A stretch of 64,000 bases of DNA from Lathyrus oleraceus (lineage: Eukaryota > Streptophyta > Magnoliopsida > Fabales > Fabaceae), in assembly GCF_024323335.1 (NCBI RefSeq), contig NC_066581.1:31616699-31680698 (forward strand), read 5' to 3'. A model generated the notes under the pieces. The model saw nothing but the letters and a program-made list of their open reading frames with translations, was not told where the DNA came from and did not search any database. Numbering within the stretch: the stretch's first letter is position 1; each line of letters begins with the position of its first letter. Below are positions 1 to 10,706 of the stretch, piece by piece. Made by a program: the position numbers and the translations under genes.

Positions 1-1
1 G

Positions 2-280
2 AGATTGACTACCATGTGTCATGGTCAGTTATATCAGCAGAGGATGAAGAAAGCTTTTAATAAGAACATCAAGCCTCGTGTGTTCCGAGAAGGTGACCTT
101 GTGCTCAAGAAGGTCTTATCTTTCGCGCCCGATTCCAGGGGCAAGTGGACTCCAAACTATGAAGGTCCATATGTTGTTAAGAGAGCCTTTTCAGGCGGTG
201 CTTTGATACTTACAACTATGGATGGGGAGGATTTCACTCGTCCTGTGAATTCAGATGCAGTTAAGAAATTCTTCTCCTAA
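2..280 (+). CDS. Integrase C-terminal fragment of element A
   Basis: This is the end of the polyprotein of A, open from the window edge to a TAA at 278-280, so the 5' part lies outside. It carries the GPY/F-type module of Ty3/gypsy integrases (GKWTPNYEGPYVV around nt 140-178) in a basic region, followed by the conserved tail PVNSDAVKKFFS. In the family this domain follows the DDE catalytic core and helps integrase bind DNA. The matching part of element C (25276-25599) aligns closely and ends KKYFA. No stop or frameshift is visible, so this fragment is intact as far as it can be seen. It is normally cleaved from a Pol polyprotein rather than translated from its own start. Confidence 0.85.
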   Translation, partial: RLTTMCHGQLYQQRMKKAFNKNIKPRVFREGDLVLKKVLSFAPDSRGKWTPNYEGPYVVKRAFSGGALILTTMDGEDFTRPVNSDAVKKFFS

Positions 281-300
281 AAATAAAAACAGAATAGCTC

Positions 301-458
301 GCTAAGTTGAAAACCCGAAAGGGCGGCTTAGGCAAAAATGAGCGTCTCGGTGGATTGAAAACCCAAAAGGGCGATCCAGGCAAAAGTTAGAGACATAAAA
401 AATGAATATATGCATCCCGCTAGATTGAGTACCTCATCCTGGGGCAATCTAGGCAAAA
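301..458 (+). other. Three tandem hairpin modules downstream of pol (element A)
   Basis: Starting 21 bases after the pol stop there are three modules of about 30 bases. Each has a 7-8 bp outer stem, a short 5' bulge, an inner stem and a small loop, and then AGGCAAAA. Outer stems: 302-309 with 324-331, 351-357 with 372-378, and 420-427 with 445-452. The first two have AAAA, then CCC, a four-base loop (GAAA or AAAA), then GGG. The third pairs CCTC with GGGG. Stem sequences differ between modules but pairing is kept, partly through G-U pairs. The same design follows pol in element C (25605-25810). Function is unknown; see findings. Confidence 0.75.
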
Positions 459-3135
459 ATTAGGGATTTGGCAAGTAATTGCATCCTGACAAGACTGTGT
501 TCTACATCTGTCATCCATTAGAGATTCTTGTTCATTCGTCGTCAACCAAAGCTTCGAATACATCGAATTCAGAATTGGTGGAGAAATGGTCATTATGTTC
601 AATGTAGCCCTTTTCCAATATATATCACCAATTTCAAACTTGTAAAGATCTATGGAGTCTTGCCATTTGCAGACTACCATTCCATCAAATAAATTTGAGC
701 CGTTATCCAATTATTTGCACTCTTATTTGTTTCTATTCAACAAATGTTTTGCATGCTTTTAATTGAGAGAATATCATTGTTTTGAATAAATGAATTTTTC
801 ATAACTTGTTTCTTAAACAAAGTGAACGTTCACAATGACAAAAGGATACTTAGGAGATCCTCAGTGCTCTCCCAAGGGTGGTATGATCCCCAACAGGGTA
901 AGACCTTCGTTCGTATCTCTGGCATGACTGTATCCTCTTCCTGCAGAATATTGTTGTGGTTTATCCCACCAAGTAGAGTGCTTGTTGGGGTTACTTACCC
1001 CTTTTCCCTTCAGCAGAGCAGTGATCTTTCCTCCTCAGCAGATGTGTCCTCTTTGGAAGATTCGGTATTTGGTGGTTGATCCCCAGAATTCATTCATTTC
1101 CTCAGATGGAGTCCCCAATAGAGTTGTTGGTGTGGTGGACTTTATCTCTGATGATTCATCCCCTGCATAGACATTGCTGTTTTCTGGTATCCCTGATCCC
1201 CGACAGATTGGATACTCTCCGGTGATCCTGGTTTTTTCTCTTGGGATGTAGTACCGGGTGGTAGATTCCTGGACCTATTTGTGTTAGATATGTCTGTTTG
1301 TCAGCATTCATCAAACATAAACCACGCATATGCATGCATAATCATAACATTCAGATATTCATGTTGTATTCTTAGCCATATATCATTGTTTGTTGTCTCC
1401 TGCTATCTGGTGATATATATCTCCCCAAGCAGATTGTGTGTGTCTGATCTCTCCATATAGAGTCAGCCCCATAAGCAGAAAGCGTTTACCCTTTCTCCCA
1501 TATTCCCCACTGAGATATATCCTCGTGGATGATGGTTGTTTCTTTTTCCTCCCAACACATATATTGGGATGGGTTCCCCTATTGAGTTATATCCTCATTA
1601 GGATGAGTCTCGATTTAGTTTGCCTTTTTGGTTTGATCCTAAATTGGCCTCTTGTGACTGTCTCAGATGTTTCCCTGTGGTAAATGAATAATTGCTCAGG
1701 AATCAATAATTATTCACCTTATCCTCGGCGGAGTTTGTGGTTTTCTACCCTTATACCGGTAGTTGTAAACCCTATTTCCCCCTTTGCAGAGTTAACCTTT
1801 GTAGTTCATCCTATTTGATGACGGTTACTCTTCCGTGGTTTTCTACCCTTATACCAGTAGTTGTAAACCCTATTTTCCCCCTTTGCAGAGTTAACCTTTG
1901 TTGTTCATCCTAGTTGATGACGGTTACTCTTCCGTGGTTTTCTACCCAGTATCCGGTAGATGTAATCCCTTCTTTGACGATTATCATTATCCAATATTCG
2001 GTATTGATATTCCCTCCTTATTTTGTATAATTGCTCTGATTAAGGAATTTTATCCCCAGCGGGTCCTCTTTCATTTACCGTTTGCCGGTGATGTTTGTTG
2101 CTCCCCTTGATTGGTCATCATTATATACCTAGTTTTGGTATCCCGATGCCTTTCTCTGTCGGTCGATTTATCCTTTATTAACCCAGTAACCGGTTGTGGA
2201 TAATCGTCCATGCGAGTATATTATCTACGTTCTGACGGTAATAGATAATACATCTCATGCACTCTTTGGTCGAAGCCTTTTGTTCTTCCCTAGTCGAGTG
2301 AGATTCGTATCCTTGTTTTGGAATCGAATGTCCATCCCATAATCGAGTTTGCGTTCTGCCCCCTTTTTTTGGATGATGAGTGTTTTGGGAATATTCCCCA
2401 ATTCATGCTTTGGTTGGTCACCTATTATATGCCCAATAATCGGTATCCCTGGTGTTCCTTCCTTCTGCTCCCTATTATGACTTTGGTCCCCTGTGGAGTC
2501 AGATTTTCCTGAGTTGAGATATACCTTTTTAGGTCTTCCTCAGATGATTTGGTTGATTGAAATCTCTCACCCTTATATCGGTCTTATATATGCATTCTTC
2601 CCGAGCTTGTTGTTCTCTCACCCTTATACCGGTGATCAGATCACATGTCTCATTGAGCTTGTTACCCAGTAACCGGTAACACCTCATCCCGCTGCTTCCC
2701 TAGGAGAGTCTTTTTTAGACATCCCTAGCGAGGTATCTGTTGTGGATCGCCTTTTCCTGTGTTGGCATATTCCCCAACTAATGCACCTTCAAGTCAGCTG
2801 GATGTCCTTCCATTGGGTTCACTCCCTTTGGGATTCTGTTCCCCAAGTTTCAAGTCGTGACCTGCTCGCGCAATTTATCTCCTTTTCTATCCCCATAAGA
2901 GTCCCCAGAGTCTCTGTCCCATGGAGTGAATTACTCATATGGATTGTCGGTTTCTCCGGATGTTTTCTTCTTTGTGGACACATATCCCCACAGAGTTTGT
3001 TTGTTTTGCATACATACATTTGCATTATGAGGTCTCTTAGGGACCAAAATTTGTCTCTTTGTTATTATTTAAGCCCATTCTACCTCGTCGAGACGAAGAT
3101 TTTAACCTTCACTTCTCCGGCTAGAATGACCTTAA
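459..3135 (+). other. Hypervariable 3' UTR of element A
   Basis: No coding domain is recognisable in this 2.7-kb stretch between pol and the 3' LTR; the open frames in it are short and unlike any retroelement protein. It is rich in degenerate short repeats. One is a CCCCAGCAGAGTT-like motif (for example 888-898, 1113-1125, 1423-1435, 1876-1890, 2986-2998). Another is CCCNNTANCGGT (for example around 1748, 1952, 2570-2700). A 98-bp tandem repeat lies at 1741-2035. Ogre-type elements are known to carry fast-changing, tandem-repeat-rich 3' UTRs that can seed satellite DNA. Confidence 0.7.
1741..2035 (+). repeat. 98-bp tandem repeat in the 3' UTR of element A, about 2-3 units
   Basis: The phrase TTTTCTACCC recurs at 1741, 1839 and 1938, giving a period of 98-99 bases. 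The first two units are nearly identical, sharing the CCGGTAGTTGTAAACCC, CCTTTGCAGAGTTAACC and GATGACGGTTACTC blocks. The third diverges after about 30 bases. This is a small, recent tandem duplication. Confidence 0.8.
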
Positions 3136-3146
3136 ATAGGGGCATC
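3136..3146 (+). other. Polypurine tract region before the 3' LTR of element A
   Basis: AATAGGGGCATC lies immediately before the LTR start TGTAAG. The same position in element C has AATTGGGGCAGC before TGTAGC. In this family a G-rich tract here primes plus-strand DNA synthesis. It is short and not a pure purine run. Confidence 0.6.
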
Positions 3147-6100
3147 TGTAAGACCCCAATTTTGTCCCTAAGATCCCTCATGGCATCATAATATTGCATT
3201 GCATAGCCTCAAGGATCATTGAGCATCTTGGCTCCCTTTCCCTTTGGGTAGGAATCTCTTGTGAGTGGTTTGAGATCACCAAGCATGCTTGAATTGTATA
3301 TCATTGCTTTTCTTGTTTTATTTACTAACCGAAAGCACAAAAATATGTCACTAACATCTTTTGTTTGTAGCTTAAGCAATCACCAGGTCAAGAGCTTTAA
3401 GAAGATCCTTTGTGCAAGAGATGAGGTATTTTCTTGGGATGAGGATCACATGATTATTATAAGGAGCTTACATGAGCTAGGGTTTCATTTTGAAGCAATT
3501 CCACCAAGTGGTAGAGGCTCAGGTTAATCAAGACATTTCAAGGTCATCTGAGGACCAAAAGTCAACTGTGTAGTCAACTGAGGGCTATGAGGTGGGGAAA
3601 TGAGTTGATACACCTCAATCATGTTCAAATGGGGTCTATTCATAATTCTAAACAACCATCTTGAAGATTCAAAGGTCATGGCAAAAGTTACTAAAAATGG
3701 AAAATGAGCTATAATTCAAAGTTTCCAAATTTGGCAAGTTTTTTGTCCTCCTTCAACTTGACTTTTCAACATCAAAGAAGTTTCAAATGGATTTTTGGTG
3801 AACATAAACATTGTAACTCTTTGTCTCCCCTTTCCAAAAAGTCATAATTCATGTCCATATGATGAGTGGTAAGTGGTTGAGAAGTTATGGTCATTTGATC
3901 ACCAAGTGTGCATGGAATTTCAAAATGGCATAACTATTGGTACAATGCTCCAAATTGGTTCATTCTTTTTGCAAAATGCTTCTCATGTTCAAGACATCTC
4001 AAATTGACATCATTTGGCCCAATTATGCAAAGGAATCATGACCATGAATTCATTATTTCACACATGTTCAAATTAAAGTGAATTCTCACAATTCATTTTT
4101 GGCTTAAGATGCAAGCAAGTTAACTCTTCAAAGCATGACCATTGGATGATTTTGAGTGGATTAACGCCCTAACATGGGAAAGAACACGTGCATTATGGCC
4201 ATGCTAGCTTAATGTGCATTTTTTGCAATTTGCTTCAATACTCACTAATCATGATTAATACATGGAAAAGAGGATTAGCATGGTCATTAACATGAAGTAT
4301 AAAAGGCCAAACCCTAATCATAACTGCAATAACAGAACCATTTCAGATCAAAATCAAGAACTCTCTCAAAATTTCTCTCTCTTCGAATTTGGATTTTCTT
4401 CACACAATTCCCCAAGATCTTTGCATATTCCTGTTCCTGGTGCTTCACTAAGCAAGATTCATCCACTGTTTGGAGCAATTCATCAAGGAATCGAGCAATA
4501 CAAGAGCATGAACATGGCAATGGATTTTGGAAATTGAAGTAGATTCAAGAGGATTCAACCGTTCAATTTTGCTTAAAGCTTCATAGGAAGATCATAGGAG
4601 AAGATCTGGAGCATTGGAGCTCTTGAGAACGCGTGAACAGAAACCTCCATTCCAAGGTGATGTAATTTTCGATCTCTCCTTTTGCTGTTTTTAGATTATA
4701 GACTTGTAGATCTCGTTGAGTAGAGCATGTACATATGATTAGAATTGAAATTGACTGAGAATTGAGCATGCAGTGTTGAATGGAAGTTTGGATCTAGAAA
4801 ATGTTTCCCTTCGATCTACAAAATCTATGAGGAATTAGGGAAATCTAAAGTCATATTTGGAACCTACGTTGAAAGAGGAGTCGAATGGTGTAGGCCTTGT
4901 AAAATTCTGGGAAATCTCATGGCGGCGCCACCACGCGTCTCGCCGGAGAAGACGACCGGAGCTGGAGCTCCGGCGTCTGTGTGTATCTTAGGGTTTGTGC
5001 TGACTGTGTGCCATGTGTGCCTTGCGTGTGAGATTGATTGGATGTTGTTGCTTTGACTGAGCCACGCGTGTGTTTGACTGATGAGTGGCATGCTGACTGG
5101 TTTAAGTGAAACGGTGAGTTTCACTGTTTGAATGTGGACCGTTGATTTGAGGCGCGCGCCAAGATCTGATGGTTGTGGATTTTTCTGATTTGATTTGAAT
5201 TAATTCGTTTCCCTCCATTTTTCATGCATATTTCAATTATTTTTCTTGTTTTGTTTAATTCATAAAAAATGCCAAAATGATCCAAATGAGTTATAATTTT
5301 TTTTCATAGTTTTGTATGGCTGTCTACTTTTTTATGGTGCTGAATTGATGAATTGTTGATGTCTGGATTTTTATGTGTGAATTTTTGAATCCATGTGGTG
5401 CCAATTTGACCTATTGTGTTCAATGCATTGTGAAATTCTCTATGTTGAGCCATTTGATCCAATCTCTTGCATACATGACATCCACACATAATATGAATTT
5501 TTGGTCACTGGTTTGGAATTTTTCTCACATGTTATCATTGTTTTTGACATATAGAGAAAAGTGTGATAATTTGTGTCACATTTTTGACATTGAATTGGTG
5601 CATTTTTGTTCACATAGCATTTGCATCATTCTGGATTTGATTTTTTGCATGATGATTATTCATGGCATGGGAAACTTATACAAAAAATCTCTAGATCATT
5701 GCATGCATTTCGGATTTTATATGAATTTTCTAAGTTGGAAATTCATTTTGTGCATATTTTTTGGTCATTGCATGGCATAGGCAATTTGAGGCATTTGATT
5801 ATTGAGTTGATGCTGGTCCTTTTGAAGACATTTAGGGGAATGTTTGAAGGTGTAATGTGTAGAAGATTTGGTTCTGGTTTGGTCATTTGGTTAGGTTTTG
5901 AATTCTTCTCTTATGCCTTTGTGTGTTGGTGTTTTGTTGTGTTGTTTAAATGCACATAAACTAACGTTGTCTTGTGTTTCAGGTTTGGATATTCATCAGT
6001 GATCTTGTGAGATACAAATGCATTTGAGTTCTGACTTTTGTTGTTTTGTAGGGTTTTAATTGATGTGGTGAACTCATGAGCTTATTTGAGTGCCAAGGCA

Positions 6101-8080
6101 CTTATGCACTGAATTGTGTAACTGTTAGAGGGTTTCACTGTTTGTCTGTTGGTTTAATGACTGAAGTACTGACTGTTTAGTCTTTGTCTAGGTACCTTAG
6201 TTGCTTGCTTGCTTTTGCTCTTGCTTGAGCATTGGATTATGGTTGATACACCACTCAGGTAGTTAACTTCTTACTTCATGTAGTCTGAAGTCCTTTCACC
6301 TTTTTGGCAGGCATTTTGCTGGCAAGTCCTCCTTCAGAGGCTCTGTTTGTGTTTGTTTAAAATTGTGCTCAAAGACCTCCAAGAAGAGGCATGTAATATT
6401 TTATAAGACCTCCAAGAGAAGAGGCAATTGACGGATAGAAGGGATTAGTAGCCAATCCCCCGTTATTCAGTGTGTCGTTTTTTATGCTCGCACTACGTGC
6501 TTATGCTTCTGAACATGTGCTCCAGATCTTTGTCCAGAGTTTGTCAAGTGGAAAAGGATCCCACTTTCTGGATCCCCACGCTTTCTTTGTCATGAGCTCA
6601 CCCTGGCCAGGGTTAAGAGCATGAGGTCTCATCCTCATTACCATTTTGATCTGCTCACCCTAACGTTCAATGTTAGTGGTTAAGAGCTACAGATTACCCT
6701 TTACAGTTTGGCTTGTTTGTCGAGGTTGACATGACCCCTCTTGACTAAAGCCCACCCATTGTTTGAGCCTCTTATATGGATATAGTGTGTGATGTTTGTT
6801 TACTTGTGAGTTCTTGTTAGAGACTTCAACTTAGGAATGTTGATTGCATGACAACTATTAGGCTTGAGTCTTAATCTCCCTATTAGTTTGTTGTTTCCCT
6901 GGTCTCTGGTGAGGAGAGTGTTTTACCCCATGGAACTTTTGATGTGTGTGTTCTTGAACTAGGAGTTTCCATTTGAGCTTAATTGGAGGATCATTACCAT
7001 GTTCATCTAAGTGGAAGATACAAGATACATTGAGGATCTCTTATGAGACTTGTTTGATTGCTTATGCTTTGTGTTTGCTTATTCCAAAGGATGTGAGCTA
7101 CTTGGATCATCAATATGATCTCAAGAGAGGAACTCCTAGGGTGGTTTCATTTCTTATCCCTCATCTTTTTGTTTTCCTTAAAGACTTAACCCTTCTTCTT
7201 CATCTCTCCACTCTAACCCAAGCCAAAACCTTTTGTGCAAACATTTCACTTGTTTTCAACATTAGAAACATAAGCCTTATGCTTTTGATTTTCAAACCTT
7301 CTTTTCATAAAACTCATTTTGAATTGAATCTTTAAGTCAACTTTGATAATTTTTGTACATACTTCTAATTGGTAAATATAACCCATTCAAATTTCTTTTT
7401 TGTGGTTCCATAGGCCACTTCTTAATCAAATTCTTTCCATAACCTTTAGCTATTAGGTTTGAGTTATCTTTGTGGTAGATGTAATACTCACCTTTGTCCT
7501 TAGTGATGGACAATGAGCCTTCCATGCTTATTATAGGGTTAAACCCTCACTAGCATTTTGAAGCTATCCTCACATGGTAGACTTGTGGTTTTAGGTTGAG
7601 TTTTCTCCCTTTGATAACAAAAGACCTTAAGGCTTTTGGACCAATCAATCCACCAATTTGTTTTGAGATTTTTACCCCGAACTACGAGGTTTTGATCCTA
7701 ATCTTTTTATAAGATGGTACGTAGGCAACGGGTTTATCCATCCAAACACAAAATGTAAATAACTTGTATATTCTCTTCTCATCTCTTCAATCATGTTTGC
7801 ACAAATAAATTTTCACAAAAAACAACAACCTTTGCAACAAGTATGAAAAGGGCTCCCTAGGAGTACCTAGGATGTTTTGGGTGCCTAACACCTTCCCATT
7901 CCATAACCAACCCCCTTACCCAGATCTCTGTTTCTTTTACTAGTTTTTGTTAAAACTTTTAGGTTTTTGTTCGCTTTCTAGCCATTCCTTTGGATAAATA
8001 GAAGTGCGGTGGCGACTCGACTTGTATGATTTACCTTGGATTTAGTCAATATCTCCAATGGTAACGAATACCCCGCTACA
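3147..8080 (+). repeat. 3' LTR of element A (4934 bp)
   Basis: It starts TGTAAGACCCC after the polypurine tract and ends CCCCGCTACA, where copia gag coding sequence begins abruptly. Its length is in the range known for Ogre LTRs. A TATA box (TATAAAAG) at 4298-4305 would place the RNA start near 4330. The last 250 bases hold a block shared with the LTRs of C, D and F, including CCTAGGAGTACCTAGG and GGTGCCTAACACCTTCCC (7879-7897). I see no gene inside; the open frames are short and unsupported. Confidence 0.85.
4298..4305 (+). promoter_or_regulatory. TATA box of the element A LTR promoter
   Basis: TATAAAAGG occurs about 1.15 kb into the LTR, as expected at the U3/R boundary of a very long LTR. 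No transcript evidence is available. Confidence 0.6.
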
Positions 8081-8082
8081 AA

Positions 8083-8575
8083 GAGGAACCTCCTAGTTCT
8101 GCACCTAAGGCAGAAAGAGATGCTTATAAGAAGCATGTCGATGATGCCAATGAAACTGCTTGTCTCATGCTAGCTACCATGAACTCAGAATTGCAAAAGC
8201 GACATGAGAACATGGCAGCGTTCGATATGATCGAACACCTGAAGATGCTCTATCAAGAGCAAGCAAGGCATGAGAGGTTTGAAGTTTCAAAAGCCCTTTT
8301 TCAAGGCAAGTTAGATGAGGGAGCCCCTGTAGGTCCCCATGTGCTCAAGATGATTGGGTATGTGGAAAATCTTGAGAGATTGGGTTTTCCCCTCGGAAAG
8401 GAACTTGCGACTGATTTGATCTTGCAATAGTTGCCAGATAGATTCAGTCAATTTGTCCTAAATTTCAGTATGAATGATATGGACAAATCTCTTTCTGAAC
8501 TGCTAGCCATGTTAAGAACTGCTGAGCAAAATCTGAAGTCAAAAGGGAAGTCACAGAAGGATTTCTCAGATCACA
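8083..8575 (+). pseudogene. Copia gag fragment (UBN2-like) of element E
   Basis: The frame starting at 8083 reads copia Gag without a start codon because element A cuts it off. Recognisable stretches include EHLKMLYQEQARHERFEVSK, the GAPVGPHVLKMIGYVENLE region, and, after an in-frame TAG at 8428-8430, LPDRFSQFVLNFSMNDMDKS. This is the helical capsid-like region of copia Gag (UBN2/Retrotran_gag family), which assembles the cytoplasmic particle. The zinc knuckle that should follow is missing, because the sequence runs into LTR around 8576. The gene is dead: truncated at both ends and carrying a stop. Confidence 0.8.
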
Positions 8576-9171
8576 TGACATTTTCGTGTCTTGGGTAGCA
8601 GTGATGTGTTGCTAGATACCGCTCACTGTTTATTATGTTAAATAAGTGATTTAATATAATTACCAATGCCGCGAAAACCTATAGGGTCACACACAAAGGA
8701 CGGATTGATGAGAGATAGAGTAATTAAAGAATGCCGTAATGTACGGTGCCCTTAAATGAGTTATAGAACATCGTAAGGTACGGTGTACTTAAGTAGAATA
8801 TGAAATATGGTAAGGTACCACGAGCTTAAGTGATTTTGGCATATTATAAAATATGGGCCATATACACTTGAGTGGGCTTTTTAGCTTGCAGCCCACACAA
8901 GTGGTTCTATAAATAAAACCCTTGGGTAGAAGCATTGTCACTCTTGCAATTTTGTTTCTCTCTCTCTCTCACTCAAAGCCTTCATTCGTAGCAGCTAGCA
9001 CTAAGATTGAAGGAATCCGTTCGTGTGGACTGAGTAGAGGCGTTGTCATCGTTCAATGTTCGTGATCGCCACAAGAGGTAACGATTCTATCACTGATCAT
9101 GCCCATTCGTAAGGATCATTAAAAGGAGAAATTTTAAATTCCGCTGTGTTTTGGATCGCAATTCTACTTCA
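8576..9171 (+). repeat. LTR of copia element E
   Basis: The right end ...TTGGATCGCAATTCTACTTCA is set by the switch to LTR sequence of element B, which can be aligned to D at 37430. The left end is uncertain and may be truncated; I place it near the TG at 8576. A TATA box (TATAAATA, 8908-8915) is followed by a CT-rich stretch (TTTCTCTCTCTC...), a usual plant promoter arrangement. Confidence 0.65.
8908..8915 (+). promoter_or_regulatory. TATA box of the copia E LTR
   Basis: TATAAATA lies about 330 bases into the LTR, with a pyrimidine-rich (CT)n tract about 45 bases downstream. Confidence 0.6.
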
Positions 9172-10140
9172 TCATGAGCATGGTCCATTATATTATGTCT
9201 CAAACATGCATTAACACCAAAATTCTATTGCCCGATCTCAAATAGTTGTGACTTCTACATAAGTCCAATTACGATTCCTTAGCATAGCGCTAAATTTGTG
9301 ACACAAAAGGCATAACATTCTAGTTAGTGAGATTGTATGTCTCCCCTCTTTCATGGTATTATGTGGAAAGTTGGTCTTTTTTCCTTCCTTTGGAAGATGT
9401 CTTGGCTTAAGGATTCATGCTTGTGATAAGTGGGTTGAGTGTTCTCCAAAGAATGACTTAAAAATGAAAAGTAAAAGCAAAAGAATACTAACTTCTAACT
9501 CATTAACAACTAACTTTTAATTTCAAGCCATTTAATTTTAGTCTTTATTCATTTTCCATTATTCATACCGTTCTAATTGTTTATGTTAATGCAATTTTCA
9601 CTTTGTCCATTTGGACCATATTATGTGATATAACTTGTTTGTCTATACTTTGCTTGTTTATGTGGTCTTTGACCATTAATGTACATAATAACAACAAAAA
9701 CCCTAAAAAAAATTGTGTGGACTGTGGGCTTGATCTTGGACAAATGGACTTAGAACTTAGGCAACATTCCTATGCTAAAGGACTTGGCCAATGCCAACTT
9801 TTTTTGTGAAACCAAGTGCTTGCAATTTGGAACTTCATCTGATAAATCACTCAAGATCCCTTTGAGTTCATTTGTAACATGATCATTATGAAGCTATTAT
9901 TTTGAACCCGTGACTTGTGGAATTCATCTGTTACATGGGCTAATTTGAAGAAGATCATGGAGTGGCTAAAGCTTGGATATGGCTATCTTTATTTGATGCC
10001 TTTGCTCTTCAAGATTGATATAATTGTGCATTTGTGTGTTGCTTAATTCAAAATGTCCAAGGGAATTTGGGGTTTGTATATGGCATTCTTGCCTATTGGA
10101 TTGCTACCCATCGGTCAGATCTTTTCAAGTCTTAACTTTT
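9172..10140 (+). repeat. LTR fragment of element B
   Basis: It matches the reverse complement of D's LTR, from D position 37430 down to about 36440, including the stretch around 9690-9790 that ends near the GGACTTGGCCAATG motif. The left end is cut by copia E and the right end by a deletion. It contains no promoter TATA and no primer site. Confidence 0.75.
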
Positions 10141-10706
10141 ACTATCTCTAATTTGGGTCCGAGAAGCCGAGGACCGTATAACATTTTACCCCTCTTGGCC
10201 TATTTAGGACGTAGTGCGGAAACTGTTCAAGAGTCGACTTGATAACAGTTGTTACGCGATACTACACTCAGACGAGTTTCTCTTGAGAATATTATGGGTC
10301 GATGAGTCAGTCATCTTAACCTGTAATATTCGTTAGATGGAATTAACACTCTAGGAACTTTTTTAGAACATGATCTACATGTTTTTATCCTTAGTTCCCT
10401 CCTTTGGGATGGTTCTTGCCCAGACTCCATGCTCGTGACTTACAACAAACCCTTGATTCTTGGTTGATCCAATCAAGTATAGTCAATATCAATGGAACTT
10501 GGGTATTGATAAGGTGTAAACCATAATCCATCAAAATAGATGATTGATCTTGACAATGACTTGATTCATCCCTTTACCCTTATTTGTTTTCCTTGTGTGT
10601 GATCCCTTATTTGTGATTGTCGCATTCATGCATTCATGAGCATCATAACATTCATCACACGAAATTTTCAAGGAACTGAGGTATTATTTGCAAATATTTT
10701 CAGACC
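10141..10706 (+). other. 5' UTR remnant of element B
   Basis: Non-coding leader upstream of ORF1. It matches the reverse complement of D 35415-34852 and F 44930-44392. No gene is visible. Confidence 0.65.

Larger units (their letters stand above)
1..8080 (+). mobile_element. Element A: 3' end of an Ogre-type (Tat lineage) Ty3/gypsy retrotransposon
   Basis: The window opens inside this element. Visible in order are the integrase C-terminus (to 280), a cluster of hairpin modules (301-458), a long 3' UTR, a purine-rich tract, and a complete 3' LTR (3147-8080) that begins TGTAAGACCCC and ends GCTACA. The very long LTR, the tail of the integrase and the 3' UTR tandem repeats fit the legume Ogre group. 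The right end abuts copia gag sequence starting AAGAG, so a 5-bp duplication AAGAG is expected at the unseen left end. A is the youngest insertion in the left-hand nest because it interrupts E, which in turn interrupts B. Confidence 0.85.
8081..9171 (+). mobile_element. Element E: internally deleted Ty1/copia retrotransposon, 3' part
   Basis: A copia-type gag fragment (8083-8575) is followed directly by an LTR (about 8576-9171), with no protease, integrase, RT or RNase H. The whole pol region has therefore been deleted. Its left part must lie beyond element A, which is inserted in the gag. Its right end CTTCA joins LTR sequence of element B at 9172; the first five flanking bases are TCATG, the expected target duplication. 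Confidence 0.75.

Noticed and set aside
4860..5125. GC-richer segment with a possible minus-strand small protein (4864-5124)
   Set aside because: It lies inside A's LTR, has no domain, and the GC content reflects a leader-like LTR segment also seen in decayed form in D and F (around 38340-38400 and 63380-63430).
5373..5959. Overlapping open frames of 112-135 codons in A's LTR
   Set aside because: Phe/His/Cys-rich translations of AT-rich LTR sequence without conservation or domains.
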